Assembly (NCBI GenBank): GCA_034008185.1
Contig: CM067086.1
Span: 41,124,507 to 41,188,506 of the forward strand
DNA: 64,000 bases
Direction of reading: 5' to 3'
Source of the DNA: Gorsachius magnificus
Lineage: Eukaryota; Chordata; Aves; Pelecaniformes; Ardeidae
Within the stretch, counting starts at the first letter, position 1. Each line of letters opens with the position of its first letter. The notes under the pieces were generated by a model. That model saw nothing but the letters and a program-made list of their open reading frames with translations. It was not told the DNA's origin and ran no database searches. Positions 11,560-23,800 of the stretch are shown piece after piece. The translations under genes and the position numbers were made by a program.

Positions 11560-11850
11560 TTCAGAGAAAGTGTAAATTTTAACCAGCCTGCTTCTGGTTC
11601 ATATTTAATGTGGTTTTAAAATGCTTAAATCATGTCGATTCAAGGTATTTCTTCATCAGGTTTCATGGAGGTTAGCATAAATCAACAAGATAGTTCGATG
11701 TGCAAGTACGTGTTAATTATGATAGGGGTACAGCGCTGATTTGTTAGAATTTGTCTCATTTCGCCCTACTTGAATTAAGGGTTTATAATTTGTGCATGCC
11801 ATGCATTTTTATATGGCGATGGCTCTGTTTAAGGACAGATTTTGACTTAA
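11560..11850. promoter_or_regulatory. candidate conserved non-coding element
   Basis: The segment keeps several CpGs in AT-rich context (TCATGTCGATT, GTTCGATG, GTACGTGTTAATTATG, CAGCGCTGATTTG, TTTCGCCC, TGGCGATGG) and has homeodomain-like TTAATTA. CpG retention in AT-rich non-coding DNA is suggestive of constraint, because neutral CpGs decay quickly. This is inferred from composition. Confidence 0.33.
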
Positions 11851-14800
11851 CTTCCAGTGCTGCCAGATTAATCTAGAGATATCTAGGGTGCCTATCCCAG
11901 ACTTGTTTGAAAACAAACAAGAGTTTTACCCATTCAGCCACTAGACAGTGGATTAGAGGTTTTGTATTATCCTGGTTGCTTGTGTTTATAAGCTCTGTGT
12001 ATTTTAATTTTGGGCATTGCTGTTATGCTGATACATAGGTTTGTGCACGTATAGTATCAGCTTCTTAACTAAAAAATTTCATCCTGAACTGTAACATCAG
12101 AATTCACTGTAAGTCCTTCCTGAAACGAGTCATTCCTTTCTTATAATTTTGCTATCACTACCCATTAGGGAAAATTAAGCAGGAAGAAGTTTGATCTTAC
12201 GGATCTGGATAAAACTTTTGCATGGAAGGAAACTGGCCGCGAAAGGCTATGTATCTGCCCTAAAATCACCTATGCAACGCAAGTGCAGCAGTTGTCCTCA
12301 AATAGCAAACAGCTGGTTGTCTTGCAGGCAATAGGCTCACTGTGTGACATGCCCTAAATTTTGGATCTTCTTATTTTCAGAATGCAATGTCAATCATCTA
12401 AGGTGACTTTTTTAAAGTTCTTCCCCCCCGCCCCCTCCTTTAATCTAGGATAAGAGTTTCTGACTTATAATTATTAAAGAGGCTGGTAAAACTGCACATA
12501 TTGAAGAACAGATTCTGTAGTAGTAGTAGTAGCTGGCAGAAATGTTAAGTGCTTTTCACAGTCAACATTCAAACAGATTATCAGATGGCATATTTCACCC
12601 TGTTGTTACTTTAAATGAAGTGACCATGAAATCAACAAATCTGCTGTCAGGTGCCTGTCACAAAGATAGTTCTCCCTGTCACACAATGCCTCACATAACA
12701 GGTAATGTGTTTTTAAGAATCAGTCCTGTGTCACCTCATCAAGTCCTTGTTAAAAGATGAAATAAGACGGATGGTGTTGTCTCCCATGGAGTTGACTGAA
12801 ATTCAGTAAAAAGCAATGCATGTTATAGAAGAAAAAAAAAAATAGGAGAAAGAAAGTAACACAGGTGCTGGTAAGATACCTCTGTGCCATTGTTGCCTTT
12901 TTCCTTTGTCTTGAGAACAATTATTCACTTTTTCCTGCTTACTCCTTTCCAGGTTGAAAATTAATTGGGTCAAGTTTAAATTCTGTGATAAGGACAGGAA
13001 GAATTAATCCTCAGTCATCAAACAAATGAGAACTCAGAGTGGTGTTGTGCCAATAGCCACACATTCACTTGGACTGGTTAAGACCTGCTTCCGTGCCTAG
13101 CAGAGATGACACTTATAATTAATTAAGTTATGAGGTGTTGCTAACAATAATTTTGTTCAGGATTCTTAAGTTTAATCATTAAACTCAGGGCCAGGGATAA
13201 ACTAAAATTACCATATTCAGTTTTTCTCTGTATACTTTCATAACAGTTCTCCCAAACAAAATAGATTTTTGTCTTGTTCATGAAATTTTAATTATAGCAT
13301 TATTCTCAGCTTCTCAGTGTAAGGAACTGTCAGCCAGCTTGAACTCTGCTGAGACAGATGCTGCAGGTTTTTTTTTTTTTTATTTTGTTTTGACTTTTCA
13401 GACTCACCATTTTTGATAAAAAATAAAAATAGGGAGGGAAGTCACCTTAGTGATATATGGACATCTGTTACTGTAATTTGTTCTTTCATGGCTAGGTTGT
13501 GACTAGCATTAGTATATTCAGGCCAGTATGAAAACAATAACTTTTGCTTTCCTTGCCACAGCTAAATGTAATTTAAAGATTTTTTTTTATACGTAAAGGA
13601 CTGGTTTAGAGATGTTGCTTACAGAAGCAAGAAGGGGGTAGGTGGTACAAAGATTAGCCTGCTTTCCTCTATGCTGGACAGCCAAGCTGGTTGACTACAA
13701 AGAGCTTGCAGCACCCACTAGAAATTGTTGCAAACTTCTCCCAGCAGCATGAAAAGGGAGGGGAGGGGACTGTGCTTCTGGGAGGTGACTGAGGCACTCC
13801 GGGCTATGGTTTAGGTATAGCGTATATCACGACTGTGGGGTGAATCTGAATTGGATGCATAACAGTACAGCACCACTGCTCTAAGAAAATTGATACTGAA
13901 GCCAGTGGAAGGAGTGAGTCAGTGAGACATGCAGGCAGCTAAGATGGCACTGCTTGAAACTCGTGTCTTGTGAGACAAGACTCTATCTGGTTTGCATTAA
14001 GCCAATTCTTTTGGGATGTCCATGCTGTCTGTCTAATTCATGCCTCTGTTGTAAAGTATGTATTTGATCAGATGTTTGAACCAACTACCTGATTGCCATT
14101 TGCACTTTCCTACAAATTACCTGGATAAATTTTAAATGCATTTTGAGTGTTACTTCCTTTTTTCAAATGCACTTGTGTTTAAGACGTTGAAAACACTGAG
14201 GTGCCATTGCCATTTCAGAGCAGCTTCAAAGAATCATGGGCTGGGATAACATGGAGAAACTGCAGATGGGTTACAGGAAAGCAAAGATTAGGAGAAACAT
14301 GCTAAACTTTAGTTGGGTTGATTCTTGGCAATGGTTTTTAGTACATTTCTCTTCTCTGCCTACTTAAGCTTTTGTCATGATGTAGGAATGGAGAAGTGAT
14401 GTCTTTTGGATTAGAAGCAGAGATGGTGCAGAAAGAGCAAGAAGTGTTAACGATGTTTTATGTACTGGCTTCTCTTATGCTCCATATGGGCAAATGCTGC
14501 CACTTTGCTATATTAAAATTGGAGGCAGAGCCCAGCCAAATCTTGCATCATGATTATTAATTTCACTTATTGTCAAAGCCAAAAGGAGGTTAGAACTGTT
14601 AGATACCTTTTCAGTGGTGCCACAAATGATTCTGCCCAAATAGTTTATTGTTGCTGTTCTTGTTTTGGCAGAGGAATAACCACAGTTCCATTTGAAATTG
14701 AGCATACATTTGAACAAAAATAAGAAGTCTGGGACCAGGTTGATCCTAATCCTTGGCCAAACTTCTGTTTTCCAATGCATGAGAGGAAATGAGTAGAGGA

Positions 14801-17800
14801 CAGTTTCATGGACGCTGACAGAGTGAATCCTACAGACTGCTTTGAGCACAAACCTCTGCAGAAATGGATGGAGTGAAACCCATAGCTTCCTCACCCCACC
14901 TGAGAATACGTTAGATGCCTATAGACATCACACAGATTTCACACAGTTCTGTGTATTTTAGAAATCGTAGTAGGATTTTATAGCTCTTCTCCATATAACT
15001 GTCACTGGAGACAAGATATAGAGCTGTGCATGGATATAGGTTATATAGGACCTGAAAAAGCAGAGAAGATAGCAGTGAGACTGGAAAAATCTTCTGCTCA
15101 TCTAAATATGACAAATCAGTGGGGTTGGTTGTAAAATTTAAGCAGCAGGAATATGGAATTTTATTCTAGTAAAAGTCACGTAACTTGGAGAGAGACTGCT
15201 TCTGGATGTGATTCAGTAGGCTCTTCACATGTCTCTGAATATAATGAAAACCATTCCAAGGTCCTTTATTTTTGCCCGCCACTGAAAAATATTGGAATAT
15301 TTACTACTTTCTCATTTCTGAGTGGAGGATTTCTGAGATCTCCAGATAGCTCTGGGACAGTGACACTGGGAGCTCTTAGCTGAAGACCCAAATCCCACTG
15401 ACTGAAGCTGCGTCTTGTGATCTTGTTCTCCACTTTGTTCCTGGTTACATATTTCTGCCGCCCTTGTGCCAGCATGCATGTGTGGTGGCACAGTTGGGAG
15501 ATCAGCTAACCTGTTCAGCTGAAGACTTACCCAGAGAAATGATTCCTGCCCCCGTAGTCCCCCAGCATGGCTTACCGCACAGATGTGCACTCACTGGCAC
15601 AAGGTAGAAGGCAGAAGCAGAGTGCAGGAGTGGGCAGGATGGTGAGGCCTCCTTTTTCAGCAGTTTTAAAGTGATGACAGTGGTATATGTGTCATAGAAA
15701 AGAAGACAGGAGAGCTGAGGAACATTGGATCTTATTGCCTAGTGCCTCTGTTTTCCCCATAATTTTTCCAAATGTATTGTGTGCTTAGCCCTCTGAATGA
15801 TTGCTCCACAGGAAAAATTGAGAAACGCATTCAGTAAAATTTTCATTTAGTTCAGGCGTTGAACAAACGTGCTAAGTAACACAGCCATGGATTTTTTATT
15901 TTTTTTTTGCACTTCTATCACAAAATATATTAAAAGTTTCCCATGCTAAAAGCCAATTACTAAGAACCAATACATAGGTATCGTTAATTATTTCCAAAAT
16001 TGCGGGGTGGGAATTTTAATGTCAGTGATTTAAAGCCTAAGCCAATTTCTAACTAGAAGCTAGGACAATGTGGAGTGTTATGTTGGGAGGATTACTCACC
16101 ATTCCCTACTCTGGAAATTTTATAGCTGAATGATCTTGAGTTGCCTGAAGATGGGATCCAGGATACCGAGGTGGGTGTTCTGTTCTACCATGCTAGTCCC
16201 AAAGTTGCCACAAATGCAAGGCGTATTTTGAGAGAACCTGCATGCATCAAGTTCAGTTTCTTAGACACTGCTATCTAGGTATTCATGTTAATTTGGTCAC
16301 AGTTCTTCCTGAGGGTGTACCAGGAGGGCCAGCAGTCTTTAAAGAAAACTTGCATTGAAATATCTAGTTAAATTTGTTGCTCTCACACAGAGGTTGTGAG
16401 TGTACTCTTTGCCTTATCTTTGTATACTTTGTGGCGACTACCACTCTGAAGCTAATACCGGGCCAAAGTTTTATTGTTTGAACAGTATTGGGTTTGAACT
16501 TCCTTAGGTGTCTCGAGATCTCCCATCGAGTTTCTTTCAGCTGCTTTTCCTTTGTGCACCTACACAGACTCTAGGGAAAGAGGCAGAGAGTATGTCTGCG
16601 TTGGACTTTCAGCTTGCTTCTGGACATGAGTGTACAGTGAGCTCCTCAGCAGTCCTTGGTTAGACTGCTCTCAAACCTCAGAAACTACCTTGGCTAACTC
16701 ATCAGTATAGAGCTGCCATGTAAATATGCTGGCTGGATTAGGGTTGTTTGGCGCTAGTTGGTAATATAAACAATGTGGTCCTTAGATAACAATTGCTGTT
16801 GAACGTCTGTTTCCAAAGTGTCATTATATTACATCTGGAATCTCACAGCTCCTACAGTTTCCACACCCTTGACTGGCATTTCTCTATGTGGAAGTTCATA
16901 TTGTTCCACAGTGGCTGAGATGCTTTTCGGTACAGTGAATTGTTTTCTTATAAAGGCTGGTCTTGATGCAGTAGTAAAGTCTTGTAATGCATAGAGATCA
17001 GATTAAATACATATGAATTATTATCTCTATCAGATTTATCTCTCAAAGCACTCATTCTCATCTACTGCAAAATATTCTTGAGTGAAGAAATTCAGATCCA
17101 GAAACAACCTAACATTTGAATCCCCTGATTATACTACAGATTGTTATTCAACTTATTGCACAGTTCAAACTAATGCCCTAGCACACTGGTTTATTGAATC
17201 ACAGCACTGGCTAAATTGATGTTCTGGGAGTAAAATTCAGTTGGAATAATCTCATAGATACAAAACTATTTATTAACAGGTTTTTTTCATATAGTTTTAC
17301 TTTTAATTAACTGCTTGGAATTACTTATGCTTCATAGGCTGTTTGTTTTGGCCTACAGGGTTAGGAATTATAGAGGACTAGAAAAATGTTTCAGTTTTAA
17401 AAAAACAGTTCAGCTTTTTTTGTCTTTCTGATAAGAAGGCCTTCTGCATTCAGACATTTTTCAGTTCTTGTAAACTGAAATAGCTATCATGGATTTCAGT
17501 CTGGAACTCAGTATCTCTATTATCTGTGATCTAATAATATTTTATTTGCTTGAGTATTTCTTTGAGTCACACTTGATGCTTCTTGTGCAATACTGCATCC
17601 TGTCCCCCTCAACTATCACATGTAATTTCCTGAACTCTTATTCAAAATCTATAGAGCTAATAAAGTTTCCAACATATAGCCCTAGGAGCATCTGTTTTAT
17701 TTTGCCGATTTTAGGTATTTTAATTTTTACTGCTGATTCTTTCTCACACTTTCAAGTTCAAAAGAAGTATGCATGCTGTCAGACTGAATGAAGTGTTACA

Positions 17801-18456
17801 CCAAAAGAGTTAAACAAAAGCACTAGCAGAAAGGTAAATAGTGTAACAATAATAATATTGGCTAGAGACAACTTGCTATGGAGGAAAGTCAGATCTGTGC
17901 GGATATTTTCACGAATAAGAGCATCAAAAGTTAGTGCCTGTTAGGATTTTCAAAGCGTCCATGTGTTTTTGAAACTTTGTTGGAATCCTGTTCTCTATTT
18001 TTAGTCCCCTAATTCACTCTAAAAATCTGGTCTAATTGTGTGCTCTTGTGAAATTATGCAAAGTGATTTAAATAACGGAAGCAATCTACCTCGTGACTCT
18101 CAAATGCTTGCTGCACATGCATTGGAACCAGTTAGAGATATGGCTGCAGTAAGACAAGTAAAGGATTTGAGATGGTCAAAATGATTTCATGGGGCATTGG
18201 ATGAAGTCCACAGTCTTAGGTATTTAGCAGAGCTTTATAAACAATTTCGGCTTGATTTAGGGTCAATCCTTAAAAGCTTTAGAAGTCAAATTCAATTCAA
18301 ATAGTTGGTTTGTACCAAAGTATGGAATTCCTTTTTCTTATTTCAACATAGCAACATTTCACTCCTAGTAGTCCTGTGCTCCAGAGCACTGTCTTCATTT
18401 ACACTTATCATCATGTGGATGAAAAAACCAATATTGTGAAATGCTAAATTGAGTGC
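11851..18456. other. single-copy DNA, only simple repeats
   Basis: I see no gene or dispersed repeat. Small items are a C-rich run at about 12425-12438, five TAG triplets at 12518-12532, a T14 run ending near 13381, and a purine-rich GGGAGGGGAGGGG at 13756-13768. The longest minus-strand frame (14508-14894, 128 codons) has no recognisable domain. Confidence 0.45.
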
Positions 18457-18461
18457 CTGTT

Positions 18462-19033
18462 TGTGCTGGTTTTTTCTGGGTTAATTTTCTTCACAGTAGC
18501 AAGTATGGGGCTATGTTTTGGGTTTGTGCTGAAAACAGTGTTGATAATACAGGGACACTAGTTACGGCTGAGTAGTGCTGGCACAGGGTCAAGGACTTTT
18601 CTGCTCCTCACCCCACCCCACCAGCGAGGAGGCTGGGGGGGCACAAGAAGCTGGGAGGAGACACAGCTGGGACAGCTGACCCCAACTGACCAAAGGGATA
18701 TTCCTGACCATATGACATCATGCTCAGCATATAAAGCTGGGGGCAGAAGGGGGAAGGGGGGGACATTCAGAGTGATGGCATATGTCTTCCCAAGTAACCA
18801 TTATGTGTGATGGAGCCCTGCTTTCCTGGAGATGGCTGAACATCTGCCTGCCAATGGAAGCAGTGAATGAATTCTTTGTTTTGCTTTGCTTGCATGCATG
18901 GCTTTTGCTTTACCTGTTAAACTGTCTTTATCTCAACCCATGAGTTTTCTCATTTTGCTCTTCTGATTCTCTCCCCCATCCCACCACGGGGGAATGAGCA
19001 AGCTTAGCTGCTGGCTGGGGTTAAACCACAACA
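18462..19033 (+). mobile_element. solo LTR of an endogenous retrovirus, 572 bp
   Basis: A complete LTR starts TGTGCTGG (18462) and ends CACAACA (19033), with the TG...CA termini of retroviral LTRs. It is flanked by a perfect 5-bp direct repeat CTGTT at 18457-18461 and 19034-19038, the target-site duplication. A TATA box lies at 18730-18735 and a GC-rich leader follows. The expected poly(A)-signal position reads GTTAAACTG (near 18916), a decayed ATTAAA-type signal. No internal gag/pol/env sequence is present on either side, so this is a solo LTR left by recombination between the two LTRs of a provirus. The sequence matches a family I recognise as widespread in neoavian birds (TguLTR5/ERVL-like, name from memory). 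A 5-bp duplication fits ERVL-type integration. Confidence 0.93.
18730..18735 (+). promoter_or_regulatory. LTR TATA box
   Basis: TATAAA occurs in the context GCATATAAAGCTGG inside the solo LTR, at the usual place between U3 and R. It is followed within 30 bp by three long G runs (18739-18743, 18749-18753 and 18756-18761). The promoter may still recruit basal factors; this has not been shown. Confidence 0.7.
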
Positions 19034-19038
19034 CTGTT

Positions 19039-20459
19039 GAAGGCATTGTAAGAATTATTTCTTAATTCTAAGAAGAATTAATCCACATTCTAAAATGTGG
19101 TAGAACAATTGAATTGCATTACTATCTGGATACATTACATCCTTCACAAAATGCACGGTTAGCCTTAGGAATTTGTGGTGAAATTATAGTGTTGAGTCTA
19201 AGGCTACAACTGTCTTACATAATAAAAGTATTTGGGTTCCTAATGCTGTGATAATAATACCTACAATCAAATGAGCTAACAGGCAAAAAAAAATTATCAC
19301 TTTGGAAGATGCACATCCATACAGGGTTTCACTTAAGAACTTAATTAGTGTAAATAGAAAACTATAGCTGGTGTTATATACCACATAACTACTTAATCTT
19401 GGATTTCTTCTCTTTCTCTGGAGCATCTCCATGATGTCCACAGATGGATTATAGAACACATTCATCTTATCCAATCTGAGCTTTCTTTGCTGTTATTGTG
19501 CCATGAATTTTGTTCATTTTTACTAATAGGAGTCACCCAAGACACTGAAAGGACAATTTTCTGTATTTTATTTTCTACTTTCATTTTCTTTGCTTTAAAA
19601 TGGTCAGATCAATTTAAACTTGATTTAAGTGAAACACTCTGCAGCTCGCACTCAGCAAGTATTCAACCCCAAAGCAAACATTTACAGATGCACTGATGTA
19701 ACATCCCCCCAAAATACATAATGGGAGTACTGTTGCAGCACTGTCCTGCAGGCACCAGCGTACCGCACAGTACATGTATTCACTGTAGGGGCTCTGATCT
19801 GCATATGCAGTAGTTTCTGTATGCCGGTTCTGTCGGCATGGGGAAAAAAACTCAAGGAAAAAAGAATGAGGGAAAGCCTTCAGATGTGAAGTTATTTAGC
19901 TTTTCTTTTCTACAGAAGAGCCTCATCACCTGTTTTTATTTCCAAAAAGACTTTTAAAAAATTGCAAAGTGAAGAGACTGGGCATGTCAGAGGGAGGAAG
20001 GAGGGCAAGGCTTGTGGGGATGAGACCAATCCGTTGATGCAGTGTCCTGCCACGGGGGTTTTCCCCTGGAAGGTGTTAACACAGACACAGTGGTTTGGTA
20101 AGAACCAAGAGCTGAGTCAGAGTAAAGACGCTAAAGGACAGTAGCCAAGAGAGGTAGGTGATCACAACCTGTATTGAATTAAGAAAAACTGAATAGCTGC
20201 CTCTGAAAACAGGCTAGGCATCGGGCTTTGATACACCCACCTCCTTGTATATACATGTAATCTTGGATCTTGATTGAATATTCCCACTCTGATTTTGTAA
20301 TTAAAACATCATTTATACTGAGAATAATTAAGACAACTGTACATTTGATTTTAAAATCAGTTTTGAGTATTGTGCCTTGTCAAGCTACAGGAATGGTTCC
20401 TGCAGCTTTACAACTTAGCATTAAGAGGCAGACAGTGACCGCAGGCACCTGAGTGGAAG
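19039..20459. other. single-copy DNA, nothing recognised
   Basis: No supported gene or dispersed repeat. The 96-codon minus-strand frame at 19184-19474 contains a hydrophobic stretch but no recognisable family motif. Confidence 0.5.
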
Positions 20460-20810
20460 GTTTGACAGTTTGATAAATTAGGAATGACACTTGCCAAAAT
20501 GGCTGTCCTTCCCTCAGCCTGCCAGTGGAGCATTTACACACTGTTAATTGAATTGGCAATTTGTGTAACAGTACCTGCCCCTGAGCTTTTGTAATGCTGG
20601 AGCTGCCATTTAGCTCTGATAATCCAGGACTTGGGAATAAGGACGAAAAGCTTCACATGATATTATTGCAGATTTAAAATGACAGTTGGGGACCTTGTTG
20701 CCAATTTCCCATTAAATGAGAAATAATTAACAATAGCAATAACAAAGTCTTATAAAGCTGGAAAGTTAAATTGACTTTTCAGCAGTAGTATGGTTTGAAA
20801 TTGCTTCTAG
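20460..20810. promoter_or_regulatory. candidate conserved non-coding element
   Basis: The block includes CTGTTAATTGAATTGGCAAT (20541-20560), ACAGTACCTGCCCCTGAGC, GCCATTTAGCTCTGATAATCC and CCATTAAATGAGAAATAATT in one uninterrupted 350-bp stretch without repeats. TAATTG homeodomain cores and CACCTG-like spacing resemble vertebrate forebrain-type enhancers. I judge it the best of the composition-only candidates, but no alignment supports it yet. Confidence 0.38.
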
Positions 20811-23800
20811 TGTGATTATCAGATTGCCCTTTCAGTATTATATATCCTAAATAGTATCATCTGATGGTCCGAATAGGCAATGTTTTCAAAGCTACCCTGT
20901 TTTATTAGTGTGAGACTCTTCTGATTTATCTGTGGGTTTTTTTTTAATTTCTTCTTGCCATGTAAAAATTGAGTTATGTTATAATATTTCATACAGATAA
21001 AGAACTTAATGAAATATTAGAGATTCTGATTTCCATGGTTATCAGTAATTGAGTGACAGCAGAAACAAAATTTTCAGTCATAGATGAATATTGTTAATTA
21101 TGAGGTTCTTTTTTATAGTTGTACGTGCGGGTGATAACTTCACTGCCTTTCCCTAAGTTTCTGTAGTGTACCTAATGCTATCATCTGAAATGACAATTTA
21201 TCAGCAAACTATTATTTTTCTCTCAGGCTTCTCATGTTTTGATAATGTCTGTGAATACTTGCTGATGATTTGATGTCAAAATACTCTAGTAACCAAAACC
21301 CATGTAAGAATTAGCCACTGAAGACCGAAGTCTTTGCTATCTTAAGGATAAAAAAGAAAAATCAAATACTGAAAAGCTGGCACAGTTGCTGCATATCAGA
21401 AGGCTAACTTCCCTATGCAGGCTTGCAGCTCTTATTCTTGCCCCAAGATTTAGACCTGTGGTCTTCTAGTGATGTACTGAAGAGCAGGTGGAGCTACTTT
21501 CCCAAGATGGGTCATTCCCATCACGAGAATGCTTACGCATTTCTCAGCTGCGATTAGTCCTAGATGAAGCATGGAACAGTCTGATCAATTTCCTACATAA
21601 TAAATAGTCTAAGACAGTACAGGTTTAATAATTTGCTTGCTTGAAAATATCTTTTCATCTGATTACTGTGATCTTAGGACTGAGGACAGCTATGTGCTGG
21701 TAGACAAGGACTGGAATATGCACACCCCACCCCTCTCCCAAAGATGACTGACGAATCAGAGAGGGATGCAGAATAGAATGATCCCAGTCAATAGGCCTAC
21801 ACTAGCAACAAGTCATATGTGTGTTTTAACGTTACGCTACAGTATTATAGTGGTTGTAGAATTGCATAGGGATGAATAGCAGAAACGTGAAAGAAGGCAA
21901 AGAAAAGGAGAGGTGAGCAAAGACGAGCTGATGTGGAGTAAAAGGGAAGGAGGATTTGTGAGGAAGCTTACAGTTCAAACATTTGTGCAAGAGGTCATAT
22001 TTTTCTTTCTTCTGTAACTGGTGAAAAGCGGTTGATGATCCGCTCTGGAGAAGGAATTCAGTGAGAGGTAAGCCCATATAAAATTTTGGATGGCATCCAG
22101 CTTAAAAGAAAAGTGTACGAGTCAAGCACTGGAAGGAGTACAGAGGAGATGCAGGAAGGCGCTGGTTACAATTTGGCTGTGGTGCTGCACAGCCTGCTAC
22201 CCTAGCCAGTGCTCAGTCTGAGAGGAATGGCTAAGGCTTCCAGCCCCAGTGGCAAGCTCACGCTGTGCGTGGCACACTCTGTAAAGGAGAGGCAGGCTTG
22301 GCAGGGAACAGGCAAGGGAATGAAGAAAACAAGGAAATAACAGGGAACGGGAGTTAGGACATGCTGTATGTGCTGGTGAAGGTGGAAAGGAGAAATTAGT
22401 TTCTGTTGAATTAAAGGCAAAGCTGGGGTAGGAATTTATGACAGAGGATGTAGGTAGAAAATAGGTTTCTGGATTTCTTACCAAGAAAAGCTTTAACTGA
22501 TTGCTCCTTTTCCTCTACCGAGCCCTTCCACCTAGATATCAAGGAAGAAAGGGAGGAAGGAAATAACTGTGACTTGGTTATAAGGTGTGGGTTTGGGTTT
22601 TTTTCCCCAGGGTCTGTACAACTGCAGGTCCCACAGTATTTGTGGGAAACTACTTCCAATAATTTCAGGTTTCATAAAATATTAGTTCATGCAGTCCAGA
22701 AATTCTGGATCTGTCATTTTAAAAAATTATTTATCACATGACTAAATATAGTACCATTGGGGGGGCAGGGAGGGGAAGAAAGATCATCTTGTGGTTTAGT
22801 CTGAGGCATGATACTGGAAGGCTTTGCTCTCTGTTCTGACAAGTTCTTTGTGTGATTCAGTTGGGTGACACCTGAGGTTTTGTACTTGTAGTACATGACA
22901 ATGAAAATGCTCTCTTGGAAATTCTTCTGATGTTTAATTCTTACAGAGCTTACAAAACCTTTTGCATTGCAATTTTACGTAGATTGTGATCCAAACTGAA
23001 AAGAAGTTTGCAGTACAAATTAGTCCTATTCAAACATCACTTGGTTAAATGTTGTCAAGTTACAGATTGAGAAATTAGTGTTAAAATGTATCAATTTCCA
23101 GGGCCCTTCATGGGATGTGGAACTCCTGCAGATTTACACGTGTAGCAGAGAAGGGAATGCAGGTACACAGGACAAAACTGATTTACTTGTCTGTGATTTT
23201 GAAAGTTAGTGTGTTGCTGTTGGCAAATTAGAACACGAATAATAGAGTATCTTACCGCTACCATCTTTTTCATGTATAAAAGAGAGAGAGACAGAGGGGA
23301 ACCCTACTGTAACAGACACCATGTTCCAGAAACATGATATAAACTTTGTAATAGCTTTAAGTGTGTTCCTAGAACAGCAGGGCTACTATGGTGTTTGTGT
23401 ACCCATTTATCATTCAGGATTTTAAGGGCTTTCCAAGTCTGCTTCTGAAATTTCTCTCCTTATTACATACTGTCTTTCAATGTATACTATAATCTATTAT
23501 CCTTAGGATAATTATACTAAGTAAAGGCATAACCAAAAAGCAATATATGTGTTGATGAGGAATTTTCTTTCCCTGAAACACTAAAGATCAAAATCGCCTC
23601 TTATCTCAGGGGAAAGCTCAGTAGATAAATAAGTTGTAGAGGGCAACCAAGAGGTCAGCAAATTAGACTGTGTTGATCTACACTGGAGGGAACCCATTTG
23701 GGGAATCGCTATCTCCTGGATTCTCTTTCTTCCACTAGCTGTCAGCTGAGTGTGTTGTGCATTCCTCTTACTGCAAGGTAAGAGTTTGAAAGAAGTATAG

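Noticed and set aside
14508..14894. 128-codon open frame on the minus strand
   Set aside because: No domain or family pattern, no splice context or promoter features; within the chance range for a 64-kb window.
22197..22659. Minus-strand proline/serine/phenylalanine-rich frames
   Set aside because: They come from the GA-rich composition of the plus strand (about 21880-22560), giving stop-poor pyrimidine-rich complements in more than one frame.
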